Assembly (NCBI GenBank): GCA_963277665.1
Contig: OY728165.1
Span: forward strand, 1,154,594,050-1,154,658,049
Reading direction: 5' to 3'
Origin: Viscum album
Lineage: Eukaryota > Streptophyta > Magnoliopsida > Santalales > Viscaceae
DNA length: 64,000 nucleotides
Made by a program: the position numbers and the translations under genes. Positions 35,301 through 49,488 of the stretch are shown here, in pieces. A model generated the notes under the pieces. The model was not told the DNA's origin and did not search any database. It was given only the letters and a program-made list of their open reading frames with translations. Positions within the stretch are counted from its first letter, which is position 1, and each line of letters opens with the position of its first letter.

Positions 35301-37640
35301 ATATTCTAATCACTATATTTTATTTTATTATATTGTTATTATATAATTTTCTCCTAAATGGATTTCAAAAGAAACAACAATTTTAGCATAACAAATAAAA
35401 TTTCCCTATAATTCATTATATTTTTTGAAATGAAATAATTTTTTATAACTTTATTCAAATATATGAATCGTAGTTATATTTATTATTACCATGTTATGAT
35501 TAAAATTTCACACCAAAAACTGTAAATAAAAAAAATAAATATATCATAATAATTAATTAAAATATATTTAGATTTTATTATTATTATTGTTATATTTTAT
35601 AAAAAATTATATTTATTTTAATTATTTACAATAGTAAATTTATATTATAATTTAAAAATGGAGTAATTTTTACTTTGTACAATGTATTTTTTATTGTTTA
35701 TATTGATTCATAATTAGATTTTTCATTGATTAATAAGTGCTGAATTAGTGGATGATGATGATTTGTTTTAAAGAATTTTACAAATTAAAATTTAAAAGTA
35801 AAAAATTTTCTTTCAAACATGAAATGGGGAAATATGAGAAATAATTATTGGGGATAAATTAATGATCATTTATTTTAAAAAGGATTTATATAAGTTTTAG
35901 TCTATTGATTTTTCCTGGGGAAATTGGATATAATTCAGGATCAAATGATGATGGATAAAAAAAATTCTTATATTTGTTCTAATTGATGAAATTTTTCATG
36001 CCCTTAAATTTAAGGGAATTGTGAAAACACTATCTATTGATAATTTATAATGAAATTTTAAAAACCAACTATATTATGGTTCTATAAATTTCATAGTTTT
36101 ACCAGAAATTATAATATTGGTGAACTTCAATACCATGAATTGGTAAAATGATCTATGTTTTATATAATTTTTATAGATATTGAATGACCTACCTCCTAAT
36201 GAAAAAAATTTCAATATAAAAATTAGAAAAATATAATATTATTCATAATGGGATATGGGTACAATATGGCACATGTCTTAGTAGATGAATGTTTATTATG
36301 TTTGAAGAAATACGATGGTATTTTAGAGTGTTTTAAATGCTTGAATAATTTTATATTTTTAATTAATGATAATACGTTGGTTTATAAATTATTTAATGTC
36401 ACAAGACTCTTTCAAAGGAAATTTTTATTTATTATAAAATTTATTATTTGAAAATATTAATAATAAGATAAAATTATATTAAAATTTTTAATATGGTATG
36501 TACATGGTAGAATATTTGATGGAAAATTAGATTACCATGTTTATTGTCAATGATAGATGAAAATTCATTGTCAAATTCAAACATTCAAGTTTTTTTTTGA
36601 AATCTCATATTTAGGAAATGAATAGATGGAATGAATCAAAATCAGATCCTTAGAAAATAAAATTATAGCCTATTCTCTATTAATTTTCACCATATATAAT
36701 AAATATTGTATGAATAATTAATTTATCAAGTTATTTTTATTAATTTATAGACCAAAACTTCTTAGAAATATTATTATTGTTTACATGCCAGAATAATTAT
36801 TTTTTTTTTCAAATCGTAAATAAGGATATTAAAAAAGGGTATGATTATTATAAAAATTATCATTTTTAGGTCCATGAAATCATTTTTGTGCATTATAATC
36901 TACTTCAATTAATATTCATTTTTTTGATTTAATGTTGATGGGTATAAATCCTTTCATATTTTTTAATAACAGACTTTATTGATTTAATTTTAATGGGTGA
37001 AATATTGTGTTCATGTGTCCTCAATTTATTTTTCTATGGTTCAATATTAGCATGGATTAAAAAAGCAATTAGAAGCATCATTATATTTTTAGATTTCTAA
37101 AAATCTTTTTAAGAAAATAAATATTTTAACATGGTAAAAATAGCTTCATTATATTTCGAATGAACCAATGATTTGATATTGATTAAATAATATGTAAAAA
37201 AAGTTCAAATGTTTATGATTTGAAATTATATATATACGGAGTTTAAAAATAACATTGATTTAATGCATGTAGGGAAGAATAATTATGGTAGTTTGATTGG
37301 AATGTTTTTAGGTGTTACTGTTAAGGTGACAGACTATTTAAATCCAATAATGGATTAAACATTATTGGGAATAAGTTTGGAGTTATTGAAAAATCATAAA
37401 TAAAATTTAACATACATTCCTTATTATTCTTAACATTTTTATATAATGGGTACAATCATTTTTTCCGTACTTCCTTTTATCAATGTAACTAGGGTTTTTT
37501 CAAGAAATGTAAAAAAGTGAGAGTCAAAAAATTATTTTAGGTTAATGGGAATTAAATATAATGTTTTCAAATTTGGGGGATTATTGATTATATAAAAAAT
37601 ATTCTAAATACATGTTCAAGAAAATTATCACATTAAACTA
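32371..37640. other. Unassigned AT-rich DNA
   Basis: Very AT-rich with long A and T runs. I found no protein block, no repeat shared with the rest of the window and no element terminus. Open frames of up to 67 codons (for example 33708-33902 and 36248-36451) have low-complexity composition and no supporting features. Confidence 0.6.
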
Positions 37641-38720
37641 TTGTTTTTTATGGGGGATTAATTACCAGGGGGTTTCCCTTGAGTTTGGTTGTGTTTCGTA
37701 GGCATAGGGGTATGAACCATCATTTTTTGAAACGAAAAAATATTCCACACTATTGGTGAATGGTATGTTAAACAATGAAAGAAAAATATGTGACCCCATT
37801 TCATTACGATAATAGATTTTCTAAATAGTGAGAGGAAATAGAAGCACATGCATCTTGGTATAGGTGTGCAAGGGGTGACCCAAACATGCTACGCATGGTT
37901 TTCCAAAACTGGGTGCCTAGACTACACCCTTAGTGACACTTAATCTTTAATATAACATGATTGGTACAAAGTAATATCAAATAGTGTATCATAACCATGT
38001 GGGGTGTTCTCCCAGGAAGATTATGTCGTATTATTGGGGCATATTTTTTCAAATGTTGGGGCCAAAATATTTGTCTCTTTAAAATTCCAGAAAAGTCAGG
38101 GTTTCCCCTGATGTCTTTTAAATATGGTTTCATCTGTTCTCCTACCATAAACATATATAATACATCCCTTTTAATCTATCCTCTTCTCTCCTAGGAATAT
38201 ATAATTCTCCCTCATGTATTGTATTAATTTCATAACCTTAGTCTCATTGGTTAAATACCATGAATCTATTCAGTCATATTTTACAACCCATCATCTTACT
38301 CCACATGTAAAATTCTATAATAATGTGAGATAATACTCTCTCATTAATGTTAATTTTCATTATCTCTGCTTTTTATTTAATTATATGGATTAAAAGAACA
38401 ATATTAGTAAAGTGGATGATCTAAAGTATGAGGTAGGTGGTTTATTTCTTTTTCACCAATGTATTTTATAATTTACACAGTTGGGATATATGACATATTT
38501 TAGATAAATTACCACTAAAATATAAAATTAAATAATTAAGATTTAATTATTTAAATTATATTTTAGTTATTATTTAATTAAAACCATTTTAGGGTTTTCA
38601 CCTCAGCCCTAACCACCATCTTTTTTTGAGTTGTTACACACCTTGGCCTCTAATCATCCTAATGTAAGTTAACTTCCACTTAGGGTGTTATTTTAATTTC
38701 TCGTGATCAGAATGCCTTAC
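37640..38720. other. Less AT-rich island of unknown origin
   Basis: This block stands out by higher complexity and GC, including 'aggggtgacccaaacatgc' (37870 on), 'gtggggtgttctcccagg' (38000 on) and 'ttagggttttcacctcagcc' (38591 on). It might be a decayed LTR promoter region or a fragment of another element. I found no partner copy and no protein similarity, so its identity is open. Confidence 0.35.
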
Positions 38721-39737
38721 TAAAACATGATTTAACTTATTGTGAAATGAATTATCCCTTTTTTAATGGATCATTACTTGAATTAAATGTAATATAATGA
38801 ATGCCTCCCTTATTTTAAAATAATAACTAGCAATGAGGTGTGTTATCTCCTTTAAAAAATTGGGAAATTAAATTGTGTAGTTAGAATTTATTAAATTTAC
38901 CTCCCTCTTTTGTACACTTAAGTGTGTGGAATGAAAATAAAAATGATCTTCCTAATTTATACCTACATTATAGTGAGGTTTTCTCATGAAAATGACCACT
39001 AAATCAATTATAAATGGAAATTTGATATGGAATACTTAATGAAATTACATATACTTTTTATAAAATTAAAATTCTTAAATGAATAAAATAATCTTGAACT
39101 CCTTTTGTGATATTGATGGGCCACATTAGATAATTCCTTGGACTAGAAAACATAGGCTTCGAGACTATACAATTCCGTGAGAGACACTTGGGTTTACCTT
39201 TTATTTAAATAATAAGGATGGGTATATAAGATAGTATATTTTTATTATGCATGGATTGATACTTGGATTAATTATTTGATGCCTTGGAGGAGCTAAAAAT
39301 ATTGATGTTTTAGTCCACTATGACTAATACTAGATCCCTAGGGGTGTTTCCGTAGAGAAGATAACTGGGTGTTAATATTATACCTAGCGAAATAAAATAT
39401 GTTGTCCACAATGTGGTGTATCTAGGTCTTTCTCATAGGGTTATTGTTTACCAAACTCCAAGAGAGATAATTGGGATTTCATTATAGATCACCATGGATA
39501 GACTGTTGTAATAAATAGGTTCCTTTATATGGTCCTCATGTGATGGTAATAGGTTTCCAATTATTTACAATTCAATATATTTCTTCTCTATAAAAGAAAT
39601 AATGCCAAATTATTAATCCAAAAGGAATGTCATCCAAGCAAAATAACATGATTGGGTTATGTCTATTGTTTCAGAGGACTATTTTTTAAGGTATAGTTAG
39701 GCTTCCTTTCATGTGTTCCATAATAGTATCATTTATA
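38721..39737. other. Unassigned DNA
   Basis: Mixed AT-rich sequence with a more complex part at about 39110-39560 that I cannot identify in either strand. No gene is supported. Confidence 0.5.
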
Positions 39738-39822
39738 ACACACACACACACCCACACACCCACACACAAATATATATATATATATATATATATATGTTTC
39801 TTTGTGTGTCTGTGTGTGTGTT
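39738..39822. repeat. Compound microsatellite (CA)n-(TA)n-(TG)n
   Basis: A CA-rich tract (39738-39768) is followed by an uninterrupted TA tract of about 26 bp and then a TG-rich tract (about 39802-39822). The CA and TG arms are mutually complementary, so the locus is a large imperfect inverted repeat. Confidence 0.9.
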
Positions 39823-42800
39823 TCTATATATATTTCATCTTTACATAATGACCATGGTTACATAAATTCACGATTAGGATGAAGTAGGTTTGGTCGTCCT
39901 AGTGACTCTAAGGAACTTATACCATCTTGGTTACTTTTACTTATATATTTTTTACCTATCAAAGATATACATTTCAATATTTTTTATCCACAAACTTGTT
40001 TATGATTTATACTCCATTCGTGGCGGACTGCAGAGTATATCTAACTCCCTACTCGGTCTGCCATTGCATTGCTGTACCCAAGAATACCTCACGTAATCTG
40101 GTTGATGGATTATTTCTTTTGTTGTGAATTGTACATGGTAATTGAATATCACAAGACTCAGCTAATACTAAGGATGATCATGGAGATTTCCCTCATGGTT
40201 TATTTTTATTTTTATTTGTTCATTAATTTTAGCATATCTACCTGATGTATGTTTCATTTTAACATTATGTAGCATTTATGGACATGAAAAAATGGTTTTA
40301 TATTGTTAATTAGATATTTCATATTATTTTAATTAGTTATTATTATTATTATATAACACATTATTTCATTTATACTACTAATTATAATTTCTTAATATTA
40401 TACCATTGTGCTACTCTAACCATGATGGAATAGTCTTATTAACATACCATTATTATACCCTCACTAAAAGTCAGAAAACAATAGAATATGGAGAGGCACA
40501 CTTGAGGAAATGTGACTGATTGACTTGTGGAATGATTTTACTGATTCTCAAGTTGGGAAAACTCCCCATCCATGTTAGATTAAATGTAATAATGGTGGGA
40601 TATTTTTTAAATTCCATTTTTATTAATCGATGGAAAAGAATTCATCGAACAATTTAGTGAATATTGTATTATATATACATCTTGAACATGAATTATGATT
40701 ATTACCATATTTTTTTTGGATATCATAGTATATCTAATTAGTCCTTTGGTATAAAAAATTTATATTTTAAAAATTTCATATCCATTTCATATATGTAATT
40801 TTGAATAGTTTTTAAAGGTAATATTGTATAATGTTAAGAATTCATATCGAATAGAATCTTTCAATATTCTAAAGTATATTTATGATGAGGTTGAGTAGTT
40901 TTGTACTAACTAAATATTATTAATAGAATGTTTCATTTTTAATATATCTCTCAATAAAGGTGTCCGTTTCAGGAAAGGAGACCAATGGTTTGATAATAAA
41001 ATAATTAATAGACGAACAAAATTATGTAATCACATTGAAACATATTTAATAACATAGATGATGGAAGACAACATTGTCACATCACATACTAATGTTTTAG
41101 AAAAAATTTATCCGACGAATAAATATATGTGGGTTTTAAAATAGCATAACACAGGTTATTTACCATGGTTAAAATAGATCATTCCAGATAAATTAGATAC
41201 ATGATGAATATAGAGATGTTTGGGTTGAGACATATGTATAAATGTGATGAAATGGTCCTTCTATGACATTAATGGATATATATTTTATACAGAAGTCTAG
41301 GAAAATAATAACGATGTTCAAAATTATTATGTATAGGTGTTCAATGAGGAAATGAATTTTGAGTTAAAAAGAAAAAAACAATCCTACACTCATGTTCATA
41401 TTATGGTTTTTAAAGAAATCTAGAAGATGGATTTAATTTAATATATAGTAATTATATAAGATAATAAATTATTTATCATTAATAATTAATTTAATAATGA
41501 TGAATTTTTCTTGACACAAAAAAATATAAATAGATTGCAATGCACTAAAAACCCGTTTATCATGGACACACATGAAGAATGTTTTTCCTATATTATGGAT
41601 ATATCAAATGTGTAGTGTTCTATCAATTTTAAATGAAAAAATAGTATTTTGGGGATGATAAATTTAATTATAATGATGAATTATGTTATATAACAACTTC
41701 CATATGAATACTATGAGTGAATATTAATTATCATTTAAAAAACTTGGTTTGTCCAATATGGTACAATCATGAAGAATGAATATAACAATACAATAATTTA
41801 TTAATCTCATAATATTAAAAGAAATATGTTTTTATTTTCATTAAAATTTTTAAAATTAAAAAAAATGAAATATTATTTCTAATTGTTATTCAAGGCATTT
41901 ATTATAAAAAATATTTTTAAATTTTTATTTCATTTTTTTTAACATTTTCCAATTATTCAATTTTATATGTAACTATTAAATTTGATTAAATTTATACATA
42001 AATTTATTTTTCATTTATCCATATCATTATATTAATCATAAATATTTTCAAAATATTTATAAAATTATTTTAACTACTATAATGAAAATAATAATGAATA
42101 TGTTTTTTGTTATTGTTTTAGTACCATTTTCCAATTACTATTGATGTTTATTTTTAATTATTAGATTTTATTATTTTTAATAAGGTTATTTAATTAATCC
42201 AATGTAATTTAATATCACCTAGGTTTTAAAAACATTTTTTATAACTTTTATTTAATTAATTTTAATAATTTTAAGATAATGTTTCTTTTAGAATAATTTT
42301 AGATAAAACAAGTCACTCAACATAGTATTTTAGGGTAATCTCAACAGATAATTCTTCTACGATCCCTCCAAATTTCCAAGAACAAGAGCCATATAATTGT
42401 ACAATGAAAAATAATTCTTCTGATGTTTTAAAAATTATTAAATTAAATTTTTCTAAATTAGATTTTACTCATATCAAGCACCATATAATACATATCGAGT
42501 TTAATGGTAAGGGTAATACTAGAGGTCTAAATTTAAAACAATTTAAGTGTTGTATTTCTATTTATTCACAATTGAAAGTAATATTTTTTTATGGATAAAT
42601 TTCAAATCAGTGAAAGTTGTTCAACCATGAAACACTAATTTTTGATCTCATTTGTTGTTATTTTTTAACATGAATTAATATTTTTTTGTTAATTTATGTG
42701 ATTTTTTCATCCACCATAGGCATAATGTGATTTGACTAACACTAATGTTGTTAGGAGGAATTGTTTTTCATTTACTAGATGGTGATTGAGGTATATTAAA

Positions 42801-45800
42801 TCAAACCTACCATTCGATTCAACTTTTTTCATATATATTATTTTATAGATGTAAATATATGGAATATGTTATTAATTTATATATTTTGAATCATTCTTGA
42901 TACGTAATATTTCATATTTTTAAATTTATTTATATAATATAAAAAAAAATTTATTATTAATATATTCTCACTAGTTATTAGGTAATAAGAAGTTCTCATC
43001 ATGAGATGGAATTAAAAATAAATACTCGTATACATTATCTTTTAAAGGTTATTCATTATTTGACAAATAAATAATAGAATAAATTTTTTAAAAATAAAGA
43101 GATGAGTCTATAGCTCTAAATGGATTTTAACTCTTTCCCGTGACTAAATATGAAAATGTAAAAGTCTCTAAATAACTAAAAAGGGAACACATATTAAAAA
43201 AATAATTTCTTATTGACGATGATATGAATGTAAGAAATTATTTATGTTATTTTTAAACCACCCATGTTTTGTAATTCGTTAGTATGTTTTTCCAATATTC
43301 TATGAAAATAATTTTATTAGTAGAGTACATAGGGGGCCTCCCCACCTATGTGTAGGCAAAATATTTATCCAAATTATTTAAGAAATCATAGACCCCAATA
43401 TCACATTTGAAGATATGATTTTTTCATATAAATTTAAAAAATTATTTGATCAATATATTTCATATTACTATGAGGTTGTATATAAAGGGAAATAATTAAT
43501 ATTTAGAATTTAAATTTCATGAGATGGTTGAAAAAATGGAGGAAATTAATAGATAATATGTACAATTGGTTTTTATAGACATGGAACGATAGTTTTAGGA
43601 TACATATCCTATACCCTAACATCTATTTTTATTTCCCACTTATCCACATCTACCAATATATCCCCCTTATACACCTACTCCTCAACAGTCTCATGGACTG
43701 TCAGATATATGTCAAGGATCTTTGTTATCATATTATAAAATATTTCATCATTTATTAAATTAGGGATAGAAAACATCATCAAAATATGGTGATGGATCTA
43801 CTCTGTTTAATGAGCCGAGATCTTATATATGTAGTGGTAAAAGCACAATTCCCTATAGATGTTTTTTTATAGTAGGACAAAGTGTTAAACATTTTTTTAC
43901 ATAAGACATCGAGACCATTCTTAAAGTATAACACTAGTGAATGTATTTATTATATATTTTTTTAATCTTTTTGTTAATTTTTTTATTAATTTTTCAAACA
44001 CACAGACACAGATATATATATTATTATAATATATTATATGTAATATCATTTTTTATTGAAATAATAAAATTGTTATGGTTCTTATACTAAGAAAAATTCA
44101 TTCATGATGGATTTTATAAATTATCTACATTTTAATTTTTTATATTAAATGTTAATGAGCTACTAATCTATGAAACAGCTCAGGTCATGATATTATTTAA
44201 ATGGTTTTTAAAAGAGATATGTTTGAGAATATTTCAATTGATATGTTAGGCATCATAAGGATGAAAATCTATTCGATGTAAGTCGAATATCATATTTCAC
44301 CCAATTATATAATTATTATCTAATTCAATACAAGTGTATATTTTTTATTATGTATCTAAATATGTTTTATATTCTGTATGATATGAAATTTGTGTATGAA
44401 TTCTTAGAACAAAAATTTATTAGTCAACTAGGGATGATAATTAAGGGTGAATAATGTATTAGATATATATATATATAACATTTTAGAATGATGCAATTCA
44501 AAATTGGTCATTTCCATTCTATGGAAATTGTTAAAAACATATTTCATAAATAATTATTTCAATTAATTATATAAACATTGATATTATATTTTATTATACT
44601 AGTTGTAATTGTATGTTATTAATTTTTTCTATTATATAATTAAACATACTTGTTATCATCCATTCATGATTTTTTGTAGGAAAACAATATAGAAATATTA
44701 GTTTTATAAGTTTCATTATATTAATATTTATATTTTTTAAAATAATTTTATTATAAATTATACAAATCATTATAAGAAAGGTAATCATTAAACTATAAAA
44801 AATCAGTAGGAAATATGTTTAAAAAGATAAAATATTTGTGTGCAATGGTTTCATCATTTATAAGAACTATAACATTGAAGATATATAAAATGTTTTTCCC
44901 AATTGAAGAATTATTCTAAAAAGATACTTCATCATAAAAGACGAGAAATTGAATATAAATTTTATTTAATTATATATATGTATGAAATAATCACATCTAA
45001 TGTTTTTATAAAATTACATGAGGATATATTTTATAATAATATTTAATTTCATTTACCATTTAAGAATTTTATGAAAAAATGATTAATAATTTTATATTAA
45101 TTATCATAATTTTGATGACATTCATTAATATAATTAACCCCAAATCATTTTTGAGGATCATTGGTATAATTATTTACATTATTGATTTATTTTTATGTTA
45201 TTGGAATTAGTTTATCATTTGTGAGGGGCATGTGTGAGTATTACCATGATGCATGTTTTTCTCAATTTTCAATTATTACTAATGATTTAACATTTATTAC
45301 TAGTTTGTAAACTATGTTTTACAAATATATTCTAAAAAAATAAATTTTTAATTTGTTTATATTTTAAAAAAGTATAAAATCCTATTTTTTACATATATTA
45401 TTTTAAATAACTAACAAAAGTAAATTAATTATTTTTTGTTTTAAAAAGTATATAAAGTGTTGTCTGATATGACATTTTTTATCATTCTTATTGATTTTTA
45501 AGACAATAAATGTAAATAATTTTTTTATGTCATTTAAATTTTACAATATCGAAAAATTGTTTACAAAAATTCTTATAGAGATGTTTAAAATTAACTAAGG
45601 TCAATTATTATAAAATGTCGATTTGAATGAAAGTTTCCTACATTAGTGAACATCTTCCTTCTTCAAAAACATTTAAATTGGATATTATATTAACATATTC
45701 TATATGAATTGATTTTATTGTAATAATATTTTATTTTCATACTGAAACCTCCTTTTATAGTTTTAATATTCTTCCAAATTAATATATAATCCCATTGTTT

Positions 45801-46311
45801 TATAATATTTATTCTTTCAAAATAAATGACATCAACACTAAAGGATATTTATTCTTATTTTTCAAAAAATATTGTACACTTAATTTATATCATCATAATT
45901 TTACATTTTTGTGCTTATCTAAGGATATTCAATAATGATATCAAACATCTTATTTCTATGTAAGACTTATGAAAATTTATTATGAAGGTTTTTAGGATAT
46001 TATTTTTTTCCCATGGGTAATTATGATTTAAGAGAACCAGGACTACATTTCCATTTATATGAAGCTTATTTTAATAGTTTATATTCATGTGATGTGTATG
46101 TTGGTTATATAACTCAAATTAATTAATTATTATTTAAAATCTAATGATCTCAAAATGGAGAAATATTTGGGAGATCAACCCCAAATAGTAATATGGGTGA
46201 AGTGTCCATGCGAAAAAACTGTATTTGGGTGGTGAACGCAATCCAAAAATCCTACACTAGTTATGATCCCAAGAAAATAAGTGTAAATTTTTTATTAACT
46301 TATACCAATAG
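39823..46311. other. Unassigned AT-rich DNA
   Basis: No confident element. A GC-richer patch at 40010-40110 ('gtggcggactgcagag' onward) and a patch at 43560-43870 are more complex than their surroundings but unidentified. The overlapping open frames at 39890-40127 are short and lack any family signature. The open stretch at 42404-42598 (64 codons) is also unsupported. Confidence 0.5.
46307..46311. repeat. Left target-site duplication of the LTR-A element
   Basis: 'aatag' abuts the left LTR terminus. The other flank (58206-58210) is 'tatag', a 4-of-5 match as expected for an aged 5-bp duplication. It supports a single insertion event for the whole 46312-58205 element. Confidence 0.5.
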
Positions 46312-46844
46312 AATAAGGCCCCGTCCTTAAACCATACTTAATATTCAATTAAATGAATAATTCTCATTGAGGATCTTTTCACTGTTTAGAGTTTTAGAGA
46401 ATTTGGACTTAAATATTACATCTCAAATTATTAAAAAGTAGACACATATACTATGTTTCCATAAAATAAAAAACACTTCAAAATAAACATGTCTAGTTCC
46501 ATGTTTTAGATAGCATGACATTACCTCGATCCCATACATGACCCTATTCCACATTAAGTCCTGTGAAAAACATTTCAAAAAAACATGGGGTGAGCATAAA
46601 AAGCTCAGTAAGGGATACACAAAGAATGAAAACTATTATTTTTTCAAAATAACAAGTAAACCATGTGTACTTTATCAATGTAATACTTTCCTCCTTTATG
46701 AAGTACTAAAAAACTCTTCACTAAATAAAATATCATTACATACAATTTTTTAACAAAAAGATTACCATAAAAACCATATAAAGCACACATAACATATAAA
46801 GGTAACTTGGGATATAAACATACTTTAATCGAAAAACAATACGG

Positions 46845-47123
46845 TTAACTTCCACACATATCACTTAATGGAATATCTATATGGCTGACTTCCATAACCA
46901 ATGCATTGGAGGTTATAACGTAACCGCTTGTACTGGTATTCACGGCACCACCTGTCATATGTTTTATCAAGTAACCACCCATCAAATGACCAAGTACCAT
47001 TTTAAAATCATAAGACATAAAACAAAAATAATGGAAAGAAAACATTTCCACATTACAAACACAATATATCACATAAATATATTGATATAACAAATCCATT
47101 ATAAAAACCATTTTCAATTCCAA
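46845..47123 (-). other. Sense-strand small ORF inside the LTR, shared between LTR-A copies
   Basis: A 92-codon open frame in the element's sense near the 3' end of the LTR. A homologous frame of 103 codons lies at 53841-54152 in the partner LTR; both contain the stretch FSFHYFCFM followed by G-H-L and a C-terminal M-C-G-S. The copy at 611-799 keeps a related open frame. No known domain is recognised and the residue composition (M, F, Y, I, C) is typical of chance frames in AT-rich DNA. Persistence in three copies may only reflect shared ancestry. Confidence 0.25.
46898..46909. repeat. 12-bp perfect palindrome in LTR-A
   Basis: CCAATGCATTGG, identical to 784-795 in the inverted copy. The partner LTR has the decayed form 'ccaaatgaattgg' near 53998. 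It contains ATGCAT, an NsiI site. Confidence 0.7.
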
Positions 47124-47594
47124 AATACATAAAAGAGTATATGGTATTTATTTTAATTTAAAATACATCACAACTTGTTGACGACGCCAAATACCAAATT
47201 AAACACGCAGCGGTGGAAAAGGTCGTTGTCATGGCGTACGTTAAAAGAAACATTCCTTTTTGACCTTTTGTAATACACTTCATAGAAAAAGATTCCTTTT
47301 GTATAAAATTAAAATTCAAAGGGGTTTATACACCGTATAAAATAATTCATTGTATTAGGAAAAAACATTCCTCAATTAAAGGTGATTGAGACGACGTCCC
47401 TTACAAAGATGGTATCCTTGGATTAAGGATAAATCAATTACATATTTATGTGTGACAAAAAAATACATAAAATATAAGGTGATATTAAGTGTAAATAAAT
47501 CAGATGTCATTCACACATATTCATAGAAAGACATATTCAAGGGGTCCAAGTTTATCCAAAATAATCAAAAGTAGGTTAAGATGTTCCCTTGCAA

Positions 47595-48390
47595 AAATTC
47601 GACAGCCTAACGACATCACTTAAAAAATCACAAAATTAGTGGATGAGAGATAAAAAGGGTATCTCATCACTTGAACATAAAATTTACATCAATAAGGATA
47701 TATAAGAACAAATCCCAACATTACAATATGTAAATTAAAAGACCCAACAAAAGAAGTCTTTTAAAAAGAGGAGGGTGAATGGTTCCCTTACCGACTTGGG
47801 TATCATTCGAAACATACAACCCATGAAAGAAGGAAAATAAAACATTGATGTAAATACTCATAATCAAAATTATATTACAAAAAGATTAGAATAATTGCAG
47901 TACATATACCACTCAAAGTAAATTGTGGCAAATGTAACATAAATCTCACGGGAATAAAAGTGAGATGAAAAATCCCTTAAGAAAACTCGACATCCTAACG
48001 ACACCACTTAAAACATCCAAAAATGGATTGATGAGATCAAATAGGGTCTCCCATCATATTAAAATAAAATTTAAAGATAGAGGAATATAAAAGAACATCC
48101 CCCAACATAACAAAGTGGTGCTTAAAAAAAGTGACATAAAGGAGAGTTCTTAAAATGAGAGAGATTGGATCTCTTACAAAAATTCGGCAGCCTAACAGCG
48201 CCACTCAAAACATCCAAAAATGGATTGATGAGATAAAATAGGGTGTCTCATCATATGAACATAAAAATTACATTAAGATTAATATAAAATAATATCCCAT
48301 TCATAATGAGTATGAGCTTTAAATTAATGACATAAAAGAGTGTACTTAAAAAGAACGAGAGAGGTAGGATCCCTTACATCAAGTCTGACT
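47595..48390. repeat. Three-fold internal tandem repeat in LTR-A
   Basis: A block starting 'ttcgacagcctaacgac..cact' and followed by 'aaaatggattgatgaga' and 'tctcatca' occurs at about 47599, 47985 and 48182, so spacings are about 390 and 200 bp. The partner LTR has the same three copies at about 54698, 55085 and 55283. A diverged copy is seen near 61270. Confidence 0.75.
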
Positions 48391-48716
48391 TGTCTTGTTC
48401 GTTTCATTATATTCCAGAATAATAATCTTTGGTCAATTTATAACTGCTTAAGGACCAATTTTAAATATTATTATTATGTTCATATCACATATTATAATGT
48501 TATAATAATTGGTTAATAATGTGAGTTTATATTAGACGTTTTTGTCGATGATCAGTATATGAATAAAAAATTAACTTGATTGAAAATGATTGTCCATGTA
48601 GTTATAAGTAAATCATCTCTAGAATTGTAATAATGATTCAAATATCATATATATCCAGTAAATATTCATTTTATACTACTTCATAACATTTGGAGATAAA
48701 ATTAAATGAAATGCAC

Positions 48717-48754
48717 CGTTCATGGAAACGGTAGGCCGTACACACGCATGAACA
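48717..48754. repeat. Palindromic LTR-A module
   Basis: Arms cgttcat (48717-48723) and atgaac (48748-48753) flank 'ggaaacggtaggccgtacac'. It is the decayed version of the perfect hairpin at 1591-1628. Two further GC-richer modules follow in the same LTR near 48914 ('gggcggtagtccacac') and 49112 ('ggcagaaattcgccatcc'). Confidence 0.65.
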
Positions 48755-49481
48755 CTATTTGCATTTCTTTGTCATATTAAAGGAATTAAAAATAGTTGAC
48801 AGAGATATATATAATAATTATAGTATAATATATATTTTATATAGGTCACATATGTTCATTAATTCATTTTTTATAAATTCCATGTATTGCATGAATAAGT
48901 AACATAACTTGAGTGGGCGGTAGTCCACACTTCCTTGTATGAAATTATTGCATTTTCCCAATATGAAAAGAATAAAGGCATGTTTTAAATAAAAAATACA
49001 GAAGAATATAGAAAACATAAATACCATATATATCATATATAAAATATAGTTACATAATAATGGCCAACATTAATGGTGTTAATAGAAGATTGAACAATCC
49101 TCATTTCTTGAGGCAGAAATTCGCCATCCACAAAAACAACATGTTCATTAACCATTAGACGAAAGTGTGTCTAAGTGTAGCTCGAATCCGTCACATAAAA
49201 AAAATACTAGTATGAATAATATACAGGTTTTGTTACAAAATAAAGGAATAAATAGAGTTATATGGTTGGAGAAGCGAAATAAAATAAAATAACACAAGGG
49301 AAGACATTACCTTTAAATCGGGTAACTCCTTTTGATTTGATTTTAAAGGCTTCCTTGGAAAGGATTCTTCCCTAAGGTGAGGCTTCAATGATGAAGAGAG
49401 GGATATGGAGGGATAAAATGGGGAGGGGTTTTCTGAGCCAAAGTCTTGAGAGGTGTGGGTAAGGTGGTAGAGGTGGGGGCA

Positions 49482-49488
49482 TTTTATA
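49482..49488 (-). promoter_or_regulatory. Probable TATA box of the 3' LTR
   Basis: The minus strand reads CTTATAAAATGCCCCCACC. The TATAAAA and the following pyrimidine-rich tract are conserved in all LTR-A copies that include this region. It lies about 1.6 kb inside the 5' end of the LTR. Confidence 0.55.

Noticed and set aside
39890..40127. Two overlapping + strand open frames of about 67 codons
   Set aside because: Both read through the same GC-richer patch in different frames; neither shows a family motif or a long enough frame.
43380..43500. Weak resemblance to a gypsy gag capsid block ('FDQYISYYYEVVYKGK')
   Set aside because: Only one short block could be matched, with no neighbouring gag, knuckle or LTR, so chance in AT-rich DNA is likely.
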